A DNA stretch of 56,486 nucleotides from an uncultured Christensenella sp. (GCA_949292875.1 CASFBJ010000017.1:1-56486), one strand, 5' to 3'. Counted from the stretch's first letter, positions 1-7,651 are shown. A program made the numbers and translations. Notes: a model not told the origin generated them from the letters alone.

Positions 1-2
1 TC

Positions 3-101
3 AAAAATATAGAAGAATATCAAGCATTAGTTGAAGATTGGATAGAATTTTACAATACAAAGAGATTAAAAAATAGGAAGAAATCTAAAATTTCTTCCTA
101 G
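3..101 (+). CDS. IS3-like transposase, C-terminal fragment (5' end outside window)
   Basis: The open frame from the window edge reads EDWIEFYNTKRLKNRKKS and then stops. The (Y/W)IxFYNxxR pattern is characteristic of the C-terminal end of the DDE integrase domain (rve) of IS3/IS150-type OrfB, which cuts and joins IS ends. The usual tail after the arginine (KLKGLSPxEYR) is replaced by KNRKKSKISS, so the copy may have a shortened or frame-shifted terminus. The catalytic DDE residues lie outside the window, so activity cannot be judged. Confidence 0.6.
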   Translation, partial: KNIEEYQALVEDWIEFYNTKRLKNRKKSKISS

Positions 102-110
102 TGGTTTTTT
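74..110 (+). terminator. Hairpin at the transposase stop
   Basis: A perfect 10-base inverted repeat TAGGAAGAAA (74-83) / TTTCTTCCTA (91-100) with a 7-base loop overlaps the stop codon and is followed by GTGGTTTTTTATTTT. It is a likely intrinsic terminator of the transposase gene. Confidence 0.55.
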
Positions 111-194
111 ATTTTGAGTGACCCCTTCGGGGTTCACTTCACTGTTGCAGGTTTTTTATTTTAATTTTATTTTTTTAAAATTTTTTAAAATTAT

Positions 195-590
195 TTACCT
201 TTTTACATAACTAAAACATATAGCTTCACTATTAATAACATGCTTTTTGTCGTCTTCACTATTGTTTTGTTTATCTTTTAAAATCATACTATCTTTTTTT
301 ATATGCATTTTTTTATTTTCACCATTAATAAAGATTCCGTTGCTTACACATTTGTTGTTTTTATTAAAAATGCAATCTGCCTTACAATTAATAACAACTT
401 CTTTATTATCTCTAAAAGATTCTATTTTAGGTGCTATGTCAAACATATATTTGCTAGCATCTTGAATATCATCTTTTTTTATAGGTTCAAAATAAGCACA
501 ATTTAAAGTGTCTTCTATCATTATTTTTTTACTCGTACACACATAATTTTTGTTATATTTGCATTTCGTTTTTCTACAATATATATTCAT
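195..590 (-). CDS. Cys-rich protein with two DUF1540-like units
   Basis: A 131-residue soluble protein with two similar cysteine units. Unit 1 (about residues 1-36) has CRKTKCKYNKNYVC and a closing NCAYFEP. Unit 2 (about 66-131) has NCKADCIFNKNNKCVSNGI and a closing AICFSYV. The spacing C-x(4)-C-x-(Y/F)N-x(4)-C followed later by a single C matches DUF1540, a small metal-binding-looking family frequent in spore-forming Clostridia. The function is unknown. The gene is monocistronic, reads toward the IS end and has AAGGAG upstream of its ATG. Assignment rests on the cysteine pattern only. Confidence 0.6.
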   Translation of the reverse strand: MNIYCRKTKCKYNKNYVCTSKKIMIEDTLNCAYFEPIKKDDIQDASKYMFDIAPKIESFRDNKEVVINCKADCIFNKNNKCVSNGIFINGENKKMHIKKDSMILKDKQNNSEDDKKHVINSEAICFSYVKR

Positions 591-652
591 AAAATCTTTT
601 TAACTCCTTAGCTTAAAAAATGCTTAATTTACTTTATTTTTACATATATATA

Positions 653-661
653 TGATATACT
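653..661 (+). promoter_or_regulatory. Extended -10 promoter for rplI
   Basis: TGATATACT is an extended -10 (TGn plus TATACT, 656-661). The -35 position (633-638, TTTATT) is poor, consistent with an extended -10 promoter. It lies about 50 bases before the rplI start. Confidence 0.4.
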
Positions 662-709
662 ATTATGTACAAAATATACTTTAGAAAAATTTTAACAAGA
701 GGTTTATAT

Positions 710-1156
710 ATGAAAGTAGTTTTATTACAAGATATAAAAGCTTTAGGTAAAAAAGGTCAACTTGTAGATGTAGCTGACGGATACGCACAAAATTTTCTTT
801 TACCTAAAAAGATGGCAAAGTTTGCAGATAATAGTGTATTAAATGAAAGCAAACAAAAAGAAAGTAGTTCTGCTTTTCATCAAAAAGTAGAATTTGAAAA
901 AGCAAAAGAATTAGGTGAAAAACTTAAAAAATTAAATCTTGAAATGGAAATAAAAATAGGAGCAAATGGCAAAGCTTTTGGTTCTATAACTTCTAAAGAA
1001 ATAAGTGAAACTTTATTAACTAAAAATTTTGATATAGACAAAAAAAAGATATACCTTAAAGAACCAATAAAAAGTGAAGGAAACTACAAAGTAATAGTTA
1101 AGTTGCATCCAGAAGTTGAAGTGTGGTTTAATCTTAAAGTTTTAGGTAAAAATTAA
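710..1156 (+). CDS. rplI: 50S ribosomal protein L9
   Basis: A 148-residue protein of the usual bL9 length. The N-terminal globular domain begins MKVVLLQDIKALGKKGQLV and carries the signature DVADGYAQNFLLPKKMA. A long connecting helix rich in K/E follows (about 45-75) and then the C-terminal rRNA-binding domain (IGANGKAFGSITSKEI). bL9 binds 23S rRNA at the base of the L1 stalk. I use the ATG at 710, not the upstream ATG at 665, because family alignment begins with MKVVLL and AAGAGG precedes it. Two bases separate it from the next gene, so it probably co-transcribes with the peptidase pair and rsmF. Confidence 0.97.
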   Translation: MKVVLLQDIKALGKKGQLVDVADGYAQNFLLPKKMAKFADNSVLNESKQKESSSAFHQKVEFEKAKELGEKLKKLNLEMEIKIGANGKAFGSITSKEISETLLTKNFDIDKKKIYLKEPIKSEGNYKVIVKLHPEVEVWFNLKVLGKN

Positions 1157-1158
1157 GT

Positions 1159-1866
1159 ATGATTTTATACATCTTTTTAATCATTGCTTTCATTACTTTA
1201 GGAATATTTATTGCTAACAACGCACAAAGTGAATTTATAGCAAAATATAAAAAATACTTTAATTATGAAATAATGTCTACTTCAGGCGTGGAAGATTTTA
1301 TAAAACTTTTACAAAATTATAAGCCTTTTAATAATGTAAATGTTTTCTACACAAATGAAGAGTTAGAAGACTGCTATAACAATCAAAAAAAAGCTGTAAT
1401 TTTAAGCAATAAAACTTTATATAATACAAATATTGCTAGTTTAGCAATAACCGCACACGAGTTCGGTCATTGTGAACAAGACTTAACAAATAACAAAACA
1501 TATAAAATTGCTCAAAATTTTAGAACTGTAAGCAAAATATGCGGAAAAGTAAGTATTCCCCTATTCATTATTGGACTTTTGTTATTTATATTACTAGATT
1601 CTTATAATTTTATAGGACTTATAGTAATAGGCTTAGGAGCTTTATTATTTTTAACAATTATTGTTTCTAGCATATTAACCACATATATAGAATTTGACGC
1701 TACTAAAAGAGGACTTAACCTTTTAAAAAAATATGAGATTTTAAATAAAGAAGAAATAAAAATGGCTAAAGATTTTTTAAAAAGTGCTGGTTACACATAC
1801 TTAGGCAATTTCTTCTCTATTATTTTAAGTTGGACATTCTTAGTACCAAAATACAAATTAATTTAA
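1159..1866 (+). CDS. Membrane zinc metallopeptidase, YugP family (copy 1)
   Basis: A 235-residue protein with an N-terminal membrane helix (1-20), the zinc motif HEFGH at residues 100-104, two central membrane helices (about 130-175), and the later EFDATKRGL segment likely to supply the third zinc ligand. This is the order of the neutral zinc metallopeptidase family Zn_peptidase_2 (YugP). Substrates are unknown. Start ATG is 2 bases after the rplI stop. It is followed 10 bases later by a paralogue with the motif at the same residue number. The start lacks a strong Shine-Dalgarno, so translation may be coupled to rplI. Confidence 0.85.
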   Translation: MILYIFLIIAFITLGIFIANNAQSEFIAKYKKYFNYEIMSTSGVEDFIKLLQNYKPFNNVNVFYTNEELEDCYNNQKKAVILSNKTLYNTNIASLAITAHEFGHCEQDLTNNKTYKIAQNFRTVSKICGKVSIPLFIIGLLLFILLDSYNFIGLIVIGLGALLFLTIIVSSILTTYIEFDATKRGLNLLKKYEILNKEEIKMAKDFLKSAGYTYLGNFFSIILSWTFLVPKYKLI

Positions 1867-1876
1867 GGAGTTATAA

Positions 1877-2605
1877 ATGTTAACAATATATATAATTTTT
1901 ATTATATTTGACCTTATCGCAATGGGTATAGCTATTGCTGCTGAAGCAAATGTCAATAGTAAATATAAAAAATATTCTACAATACCTTGCAATAACAATT
2001 TAACAGGGCAAGAAGTAGCAGAAAGAATACTTAGAGAAAATAATATAACTGAAATATCTGTAAATAGAATACAAGGAAAACTTAGTGACCATTATAACCA
2101 CAGAAAAAAGGAACTTAATCTTAGCGAAGATGTTTACTCTGGCACTACTATAGCCTCTATTGCAGTTGCTGCACATGAAGCAGGACATGCAATACAATAC
2201 AAAACCGGTTATTTTGGTATAAAATTAAGAAACTTTGTAATACCGCTATCAAATGCACTTTCTGCATCATTCTTACCTATTCTAATTATAGGAATAATTT
2301 TATCTGGACTTTCTGTTACACTAGGCGGAACTGATATAGGTAGCATAATAATTATTATTTCTTTAGTATCACTCTCAGCTTCAGTACTTGTCAATCTTGT
2401 AACTTTACCCGTTGAGTTTGACGCAAGTAAAAGAGCATTAAAAGAAATAGAATCTATGCATATTGTTGATGAAAGCGAATTAGATGGCACAAAAAGCATG
2501 CTAAAAGCCGCAGCATTAACATATGTCGCTAGTTTAGTTATTTCTCTTGTATACCTTTTTAGATATGCACTAATACTTTTTATGTTATTTGGTGATAAGG
2601 AGTAA
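1877..2605 (+). CDS. Membrane zinc metallopeptidase, YugP family (copy 2)
   Basis: A 242-residue paralogue of the preceding gene, closer to the canonical family form: N-terminal membrane helix, HEAGH at residues 100-104 followed by AIQYKTGYFGIKLR, two hydrophobic segments (about 118-180), then EFDASKRAL. AAGGAG precedes the ATG. The HExxH histidines and glutamate would bind and activate the catalytic zinc at the membrane face. The tandem pair differs in the residues after the motif (HCEQD in copy 1, HAIQY here), so they may act on different substrates or as a pair. rsmF begins 2 bases after the stop. Confidence 0.88.
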   Translation: MLTIYIIFIIFDLIAMGIAIAAEANVNSKYKKYSTIPCNNNLTGQEVAERILRENNITEISVNRIQGKLSDHYNHRKKELNLSEDVYSGTTIASIAVAAHEAGHAIQYKTGYFGIKLRNFVIPLSNALSASFLPILIIGIILSGLSVTLGGTDIGSIIIIISLVSLSASVLVNLVTLPVEFDASKRALKEIESMHIVDESELDGTKSMLKAAALTYVASLVISLVYLFRYALILFMLFGDKE

Positions 2606-2607
2606 AA

Positions 2608-3945
2608 ATGAAACAATTACCTGAAAAATTTTTAAAAAACATGCAAACTCTTTTAGGTGAAGAGTTTGCAATGTTTTTAAATTCTTATAAACAATCAGTT
2701 TTTAAAGGTTTAAGATGTAACAATAACAAAATCAACTTAGAATTCTTACAAAATATATTAAACTTAAAAGAATACAAAACAATTGATTTTATACCTGCAA
2801 TTATAATTAATGAAAGTATTAAATTAGGAAACAACCCTTTACACCATGCAGGACTTTTTTACATACAAGAACCTAGCGCAATGTTACCCCCTTTATGTAC
2901 TAAGTATAAAGAAGATGATATAGTGCTAGATTTATGTGCATCACCTGGCGGAAAAAGCGGAGAGATTGCAGAGCGCATACCAAACGGATTATTAGTTAGT
3001 AATGAAATAATTACAAATAGAGCAATAGTTTTAAAAGAAAATATGATAAGAATGGGATACACTAACAATATAGTTACATCTACTACTCCACAAAACCTTG
3101 AAAAACTTGGAGCAGTTTTTGATAAAATACTAGTAGATGCACCTTGTAGCGGTGAAGGACTTTTTAGAAAAGATGAAAATACTATTAACGAATGGTATGA
3201 TGGCATAAACGAAAAAAATAGTCTAAGACAATTAGAGATATTAGAGTCTGCAAGCAAACTTGTAAAAGCAGGTGGCGAAATAATATATAGTACTTGTACA
3301 TTTTCAAAAGTAGAAAATGAAGATGTAATAGAAAAATTTTTAAAAGAACACCAAGACTTTTACTTAGGAGAAATAACTACTGAAGTTAAAGCTTTAACAA
3401 CAAACGGAATAAACAATATAGGTAGAAGAGTGTATCCACACAAAAATATGGGCGAAGGTCAATACATGGCATTGCTTGTAAAAAAAGCAGACATAGAATA
3501 TAACACTTACAAAAGCAAATCTTGTATGCGAAATTTAACAAACAAAGAACAAGTAATTGTAAATAATTGGATTAAAACAAATATGAACAATTGTAATTTT
3601 AATATTAAAGCATACGAAGACAACATTTGCATTATACCACCAAAAGAAATAAATACTAAAGGTATATTTGTTTTAAAATATGGTACAATCTTGGGTAAAA
3701 TAGAAAATGATAGACTTATACCAAATCATAATGTTTTTGTCTCTTATGGAAATCTTTTCAAACAAAAACTTGAATATTCGCTTCATGATGAAGATGTACA
3801 AAAATACCTTAAAGGCGAAAGTTTAGAAGTAGATACTAACATAAAAGGATACGCAGTTATTTGCGTAGAAGGTTATGCTTTAGGTGGTGTAAAAATAAGT
3901 AATAATAGAGCAAATAATTTATATCCTAAACATTTGAGAATATAG
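2608..3945 (+). CDS. rsmF: 16S rRNA m5C methyltransferase, RsmF/YebU type
   Basis: A 445-residue NOL1/NOP2/Sun-family methyltransferase. The SAM-binding motif DLCASPGGKSGEIAER lies near residue 110, and the two expected cysteines are present in DAPCSGEGLFRKD (motif IV) and YSTCTFSKVENED (motif VI). The C-terminal third (about 300-445) matches the RNA-binding extension of RsmF rather than the shorter RsmB. It methylates cytosine C5 in 16S rRNA. AAGGAG precedes the ATG. It is the last gene of the rplI cluster and faces sigF across a long AT hairpin. The symbol is by family; the exact target nucleotide is not visible. Confidence 0.85.
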   Translation: MKQLPEKFLKNMQTLLGEEFAMFLNSYKQSVFKGLRCNNNKINLEFLQNILNLKEYKTIDFIPAIIINESIKLGNNPLHHAGLFYIQEPSAMLPPLCTKYKEDDIVLDLCASPGGKSGEIAERIPNGLLVSNEIITNRAIVLKENMIRMGYTNNIVTSTTPQNLEKLGAVFDKILVDAPCSGEGLFRKDENTINEWYDGINEKNSLRQLEILESASKLVKAGGEIIYSTCTFSKVENEDVIEKFLKEHQDFYLGEITTEVKALTTNGINNIGRRVYPHKNMGEGQYMALLVKKADIEYNTYKSKSCMRNLTNKEQVIVNNWIKTNMNNCNFNIKAYEDNICIIPPKEINTKGIFVLKYGTILGKIENDRLIPNHNVFVSYGNLFKQKLEYSLHDEDVQKYLKGESLEVDTNIKGYAVICVEGYALGGVKISNNRANNLYPKHLRI

Positions 3946-3997
3946 CTCTATTTTAATATGTTTATTAAAATTAAAATTAAATCTATAAAATTGCCAT

Positions 3998-4053
3998 AAT
4001 ATTATAGTAAAAACATTAATTTATAATAATTTTAAATGTTTTACTATAATATT
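3998..4053. terminator. Long AT hairpin between convergent rsmF and sigF
   Basis: AATATTATAGTAAAA at 3998 pairs with TTTTACTATAATATT at 4039-4053, extended inward by CATT/AATG, giving about 18 pairs with one bulged A. The right arm overlaps the sigF stop codon. It is placed to end transcription from both sides, but it has no GC core, so its strength is uncertain. Confidence 0.5.
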
Positions 4054-4763
4054 TTCTGTTTTAACTTAGAAATTATTCTTGCTTCAAGCCTACTTACTTG
4101 CACTTGAGAAACACCTAAAATTTTTGCAACCTCTGACTGAGTTTTATTTCTATAATACCTTAGTAATATGATTTTTTTATCTCTTTCTTCTAAATTTTTA
4201 AGCTCTTCCTTAAGGATTATATACATTTCACTATCATAGTTATCTTTTCTCACATCTAATCTATCTTCTACACTTATTCCGCTTTCATCATCTATTAGTT
4301 CATTAAGTGATACAAGCGGAGACATACACTCTAAAGCTAACAATATCTCTTGTTTATCTATATTAAAATATGCCTCCATTTCTTCTATGGTTGGTGATTT
4401 ACCATTATTTGAACTTTTATATTCGTTTATATATTTATTCAACTTAACATTTAAAGACTTTAATGAGCGAGCAACTTTTATACTTCCATTATCTCTAAGA
4501 AATCTTTTAACTTCTCCCATTACCATAGGAACACAATATGTTGAAAACTTAACACCAAAACTTGCATCAAAATGATTAATTGCTTTTAAAAAACCAACGC
4601 AACCTAGTTGATACAAATCATCATACTCCACACCTTTATTTAAAAAGCGTTTTATAACGCTTTTTATTAACGGATAATTATATCTAAGTAGTATTTCTTT
4701 GCTTTCATTATCTCCTTTTTGTGCTTTATCTATAAGTTCTAAAGTTTGATTTAATTCAAGCAA
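4044..4763 (-). CDS. sigF: RNA polymerase forespore sigma factor SigF
   Basis: A 239-residue sigma-70 factor of the SigF/SigB/SigG type. Region 2 contains YDDLYQLGCVGFLKAINHFD and FSTYCVPMVMGEVKRFLRD; region 3 has NGKSPTIEEMEAYFNI; region 4 ends with KTQSEVAKILGVSQVQVSRLEARI. It directs early forespore transcription after asymmetric division. I assign SigF rather than SigG because it is the third gene of spoIIAA-spoIIAB-sigF, 2 bases after spoIIAB. The start is TTG, with AGGAG seven bases upstream, inside the end of spoIIAB. Its activity would be held by SpoIIAB and released by SpoIIAA. Confidence 0.95.
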   Translation of the reverse strand: MLELNQTLELIDKAQKGDNESKEILLRYNYPLIKSVIKRFLNKGVEYDDLYQLGCVGFLKAINHFDASFGVKFSTYCVPMVMGEVKRFLRDNGSIKVARSLKSLNVKLNKYINEYKSSNNGKSPTIEEMEAYFNIDKQEILLALECMSPLVSLNELIDDESGISVEDRLDVRKDNYDSEMYIILKEELKNLEERDKKIILLRYYRNKTQSEVAKILGVSQVQVSRLEARIISKLKQKIL

Positions 4764-4765
4764 GT

Positions 4766-5218
4766 CTACTCTCCTACTACAGCTTTTTTAACTTGTGCAA
4801 TCTTTTTACGCATTTTTACGCATAAGCCCTTATCTCCATTAGGACATACATCTACTATATCCATAAAGCTTTCCATTACAGTAAATCCCATACCGCTTCT
4901 TTCTTGTTCAGGTTTAGTAGTATAAAATGGTTCCTTTGCTTTTTCAATATCTGCTATACCTATGCCTTCATCTCTTATTTCTATGTCAATGGTATCGTTT
5001 ACAATTTTGCATTTCATAATTATATCACCCTTTGCTTTTGGGTATGCGTGCACAACACAGTTAGTTACAGCCTCTGACACTGCTGTTTTAACATCATTAA
5101 GTTCTTCTAACGAAGGGTTTAACTGAAGCAAAAAAGATGACACAACAGTTCTTGCAAACCCTTCATTTATAGATAATGCTTTAAACTTTAATTCCATATA
5201 ATTTTGTTCTAATTTCAT
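4766..5218 (-). CDS. spoIIAB: Anti-sigma F factor SpoIIAB
   Basis: A 150-residue GHKL-type serine kinase. It has the N-box EAVTNCVVHAYP, the G1 box DEGIGI, and the G2 box GMGFTVMESFMD. SpoIIAB binds sigma-F or phosphorylates SpoIIAA, depending on ATP/ADP. It lies between spoIIAA (13 bases) and sigF (2 bases). Full length and all nucleotide-binding motifs appear intact, with a good Shine-Dalgarno before the ATG. Confidence 0.96.
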   Translation of the reverse strand: MKLEQNYMELKFKALSINEGFARTVVSSFLLQLNPSLEELNDVKTAVSEAVTNCVVHAYPKAKGDIIMKCKIVNDTIDIEIRDEGIGIADIEKAKEPFYTTKPEQERSGMGFTVMESFMDIVDVCPNGDKGLCVKMRKKIAQVKKAVVGE

Positions 5219-5231
5219 TTATTCATCTCCC

Positions 5232-5537
5232 TTAATTTATTTTTGGCATTATATCATATATACCAGTCATATAAAATATTTTGTCCACTTGTTTTGATGG
5301 ATTAGATATAAAAATAGGTACGCCTTTATCTTTTAATAATTTGTATCTACCTATAAGCACCCCTATGCCCGTGCTATCCATAAAATCTAAGCCTGACAAA
5401 TCTACTATAATTTGTCTATATACATTTTCTTTTATAAGTTCATCAAACTGTTTTCTAACAGTATTGGCGTTATGTTCGTCTAATTCGCCATCAATAGAAA
5501 TGTATAATGTATGATTATACAATTTACTTTTAACCAT
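5232..5537 (-). CDS. spoIIAA: Anti-sigma F factor antagonist SpoIIAA
   Basis: A 101-residue STAS-domain protein. The phosphorylation loop is FMDSTGIGVLIGRY with the target serine at residue 55, equivalent to the serine phosphorylated by SpoIIAB in Bacillus. Dephosphorylated SpoIIAA frees sigma-F. It is the first gene of the operon. The upstream region has TTGCTAAAAT, an extended -10-like box; I do not see a convincing SigH promoter. AAGGAG precedes the ATG. Confidence 0.95.
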   Translation of the reverse strand: MVKSKLYNHTLYISIDGELDEHNANTVRKQFDELIKENVYRQIIVDLSGLDFMDSTGIGVLIGRYKLLKDKGVPIFISNPSKQVDKIFYMTGIYDIMPKIN

Positions 5538-5586
5538 GTTATTTCTCCTTTTATTTTTACCTTTCTATTTTAGCAAATATATATTT

Positions 5587-5625
5587 AAAAAAAATGGCAA
5601 CTTTTATGTTATTGCCACTTTTTTT
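5587..5625 (-). terminator. Intrinsic terminator after queH
   Basis: Inverted repeat TGGCAA (5595-5600) / TTGCCA (5612-5617) extended by A-tract/T-tract pairing, with T-runs on both strands. It ends the queH transcript and separates it from spoIIA. Confidence 0.7.
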
Positions 5626-5642
5626 GTAATAAACATTCAATA

Positions 5643-6182
5643 TTATGTATGAAGTGAATACCTACAACCGCAGTAATGTTGCCTATATAAATTATATTTT
5701 TTGCTTAATTCTATACTTCTCAAATATCCATTTTGTTTTTTGAAATTACTTTCTAGATATTCTATATCATATAACGCACTTAATTCTTTACCTATCTCAT
5801 TTAGAAGTTCCGCATTTTTGTAAGGACTAACTGAAAGCGTAGTTGTAAAAATATCAAAATTAAGTTCTTTTGCTTTCTTTGCTGTATACTCCATTCTAAG
5901 TCTAAAACATATCTTACACCTTGAGCCACCTTCTTTTTCTTTTTCAAAACCTTTAACTTTTGACTCATAATCTTCTTGATTATAATTGCATTCTAACAAA
6001 TTCACTTGCGGATACGCTTCACTTAAAAGCCTTAATTGTTCCTTATATCTTTTAAAATATTCTTCTTCTGGATAAATATTTGGATTATAATATAGTATTG
6101 TTACTTCATAATCTTTTATAAGTCTTTCCAGCACAGAGCTACTACAAGGTCCACAACAACTATGTAATAACAACTTTTTCAT
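5643..6182 (-). CDS. queH: Epoxyqueuosine reductase QueH
   Basis: A 179-residue member of the DUF208/QueH family, which performs the last step of queuosine tRNA modification, reducing epoxyqueuosine to queuosine. Visible cysteine motifs are HSCCGPCS at the N-terminus, SRCKICFRLRM in the middle and HYCGCRYS at the end; in the family these hold an Fe-S cluster and a second metal. I begin at MKKLLLHSCC (6182) because the family starts there; the longer frame to 6263 runs into the upstream gene. The stop of the upstream DUF2188 gene lies 2 bases before this start, so the pair is an operon. Confidence 0.92.
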   Translation of the reverse strand: MKKLLLHSCCGPCSSSVLERLIKDYEVTILYYNPNIYPEEEYFKRYKEQLRLLSEAYPQVNLLECNYNQEDYESKVKGFEKEKEGGSRCKICFRLRMEYTAKKAKELNFDIFTTTLSVSPYKNAELLNEIGKELSALYDIEYLESNFKKQNGYLRSIELSKKYNLYRQHYCGCRYSLHT

Positions 6183-6184
6183 AA

Positions 6185-6940
6185 TTAAATCTTTTTCGCC
6201 TTCTTTTGAAATTTTCCATCTTTTTGGTGAAATGTTGTGCCAAGGTCTGAGTCTATCGTGCATTTCTTTGCAAAAAGTATAGCATCTTCTCTATTTTTAA
6301 ATCTTTTAACCGCTCTTGTTGTTCCCTCTTTTTTCACAACCCATTCTTTTTTTACTTTATCATAGAGCACTTTATATTTTGATACAATATTTACTTTTTC
6401 TTTATCGTTTATATCCTTTCCTTCTTCTAGATTATCCTGTTCTAAACTTTGCATCTGTTTTATATTTTCATCAATTATATCTTGCATCGCTTGAAGCATT
6501 TTATCGCTTTCTTGTATAACATGTTCATAATTTACTAACACTTCTTCATCTTTTTCATCACTTTGCTTTATATCTTTTGTTTCCATACTTTCTTGTGATG
6601 TAGATTGAAATTTTATAATATCATTTGAATCACTAATATTGTTTGCGGTATTGCCTTTTTCATTATCTAAAGTTTGATTTAATAAATTTACTTCTTCTTT
6701 TTTCTTTTTTATATCGTTTTCTTGTAAAATAATATTTTCAACTTCATTAATTGAAGTTTTGGTATTTATCTTATTCTCATTAGATATATCATTATTGTTT
6801 CTTTTATCAAATTTATCCGTTCTTTTTTTCTCTATATATAATATGAGAAAAAGAGCAGCAATTATAATAAATCCTAAAAAAATCATAATAACATTTATGT
6901 TATCAATAAAGAAATCAAAAAAAGATAATAAGAATACCAT
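6185..6940 (-). CDS. Membrane-anchored protein with C-terminal DUF2188-like domain
   Basis: 251 residues. Residues about 1-36 form an N-terminal membrane segment, followed by a long charged low-complexity linker rich in N, D, K and E (about 37-180) and a compact C-terminal domain (about 185-245) containing KVKKEWVVKKEGTTRAVKRF, then FKNREDAILFAKK and FHQKDGKFQKK. This alternation of tryptophan, lysine-rich strand and EA-helix fits DUF2188, a small family of unknown function. I infer a short membrane anchor with the domain in the cytosol. It shares an operon with queH and has a good sigma-A promoter. Confidence 0.6.
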   Translation of the reverse strand: MVFLLSFFDFFIDNINVIMIFLGFIIIAALFLILYIEKKRTDKFDKRNNNDISNENKINTKTSINEVENIILQENDIKKKKEEVNLLNQTLDNEKGNTANNISDSNDIIKFQSTSQESMETKDIKQSDEKDEEVLVNYEHVIQESDKMLQAMQDIIDENIKQMQSLEQDNLEEGKDINDKEKVNIVSKYKVLYDKVKKEWVVKKEGTTRAVKRFKNREDAILFAKKCTIDSDLGTTFHQKDGKFQKKAKKI

Positions 6941-6970
6941 ATTAGTTTCTCCTTTAGTTTTTCTAAACTA

Positions 6971-6999
6971 ATTATATATAAGATTTCATTTGTTTTCAA
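6971..6999 (-). promoter_or_regulatory. Sigma-A promoter for DUF2188-queH operon
   Basis: On the minus strand TTGAAA (6994-6999), 17-base spacer, TATAAT (6971-6976). Confidence 0.65.
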
Positions 7000-7085
7000 G
7001 TTTTTGTACACAATTTAGCAAAACTAATAATTAAAAAGATAGTTAATAGTTTTTAACAAACACATTTATTATTCATAAATTATTT

Positions 7086-7115
7086 AAAAAAAAATCGTTC
7101 ATAAACGATTTTTTT
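7086..7115 (-). terminator. Terminator after tRNA-Leu/Cys
   Basis: AAATCGTT / AACGATTT stem with a four-base CATA loop and T-runs on both strands, directly downstream of tRNA-Leu. Confidence 0.75.
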
Positions 7116-7125
7116 ATTGCAAATT

Positions 7126-7212
7126 TGGTGCCGATGATCGGAATCGAACCGATACGGAGTTTCCTCCGAGGGATTTTAAGTCCCTTGCGTCTACCTGTTC
7201 CGCCACAACGGC
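7126..7212 (-). tRNA. tRNA-Leu (anticodon TAA)
   Basis: 87 nt including an encoded CCA. Class II tRNA with a long variable arm (TCGGAGGAAACTCCG), anticodon loop CTTAAAA, and T-arm GGTTCGATTCC. The acceptor stem GCCGTTG / CATCGGC has one U-U mismatch at pair 5-68; all other pairs hold. Confidence 0.95.
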
Positions 7213-7217
7213 ATAAA

Positions 7218-7292
7218 TGGAGGCACCAACCAGATTTGAACTGGTGAATGGAAGTTTTGCAGACTTCTGCCTTACCGCTTGGCTATGGTGCC
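7218..7292 (-). tRNA. tRNA-Cys (anticodon GCA)
   Basis: 75 nt with encoded CCA. Acceptor stem GGCACCA / TGGTGCC pairs perfectly; anticodon loop CTGCAAA; discriminator U as expected for Cys. Transcribed just before tRNA-Leu, 5 bases apart. Confidence 0.96.
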
Positions 7293-7331
7293 ATTATTAA
7301 TGCATCTAAAACCTCATGATAAGATACGATT

Positions 7332-7360
7332 ATAATATCACAAACATTTTAAAATGTCAA
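7332..7360 (-). promoter_or_regulatory. Sigma-A promoter for tRNA-Cys/Leu
   Basis: Minus-strand TTGACA (7355-7360), 17-base spacer, TATTAT (7332-7337). Confidence 0.75.
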
Positions 7361-7447
7361 TTATTTGTTAAAACTTTTTAATAAACTATTATAAAGTCTA
7401 TACAAATATATGAAAAATTTTTTAATTATGTCTACAAATTGCCTAAA

Positions 7448-7472
7448 CAAAAAAAAGAACTTTATCAGTTCT
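7448..7472 (-). terminator. Terminator after tRNA-Gly
   Basis: AGAACT / AGTTCT stem followed on the minus strand by eight or more T. Ends the tRNA-Val/Gly transcript. Confidence 0.65.
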
Positions 7473-7479
7473 CAGTTTT

Positions 7480-7554
7480 TGGAGCGGAAGACGAGATTCG
7501 AACTCGCGACCCTCGCCTTGGCAAGGCGATGCTCTACCACTGAGCCACTCCCGC
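7480..7554 (-). tRNA. tRNA-Gly (anticodon GCC)
   Basis: 75 nt with encoded CCA. Acceptor GCGGGAG / CTTCCGC (one G-U pair), anticodon loop TTGCCAA, discriminator U. Confidence 0.96.
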
Positions 7555-7575
7555 AAATAGCGAATAAAGACAAAA

Positions 7576-7651
7576 TGGTGGGAACAATAGGACTCGAACC
7601 TATGACCACCTGCTTGTAAGGCAGATGCTCTACCAACTGAGCTATGCTCCC
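7576..7651 (-). tRNA. tRNA-Val (anticodon TAC)
   Basis: 76 nt with encoded CCA. Acceptor GGGAGCA / TGTTCCC (with wobble), anticodon loop TTACAAG, T-arm GGTTCGAGTCC. Confidence 0.96.

Larger units (their letters stand above)
1..141 (+). mobile_element. Right end of an IS3-family-like insertion sequence (truncated by window edge)
   Basis: The first 101 bases encode the last 33 residues of what looks like an IS3-type transposase. About 30 bases after its stop lies GGGTTCACTTCA (130-141), which I read as the right terminal inverted repeat (outward end TGAAGTGAACCC). A GTGACCCC-TTCG-GGGTTCAC hairpin sits just inside this end. A short distance from transposase stop to terminal repeat is usual for IS3 elements. 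The left end is outside the window, so the boundary at 141 and any target duplication are inferred. The same 12-mer recurs at 21550. Confidence 0.55.

Noticed and set aside
5538..5590. SigH promoter for spoIIA
   Set aside because: Expected for this operon, but no RNAGGAWWW plus RNGAAT pair at proper spacing could be found; only an extended -10-like box is visible.
7410..7619. Open frame across tRNA-Gly and tRNA-Val
   Set aside because: Translated tRNA sequence, a common annotation artefact.
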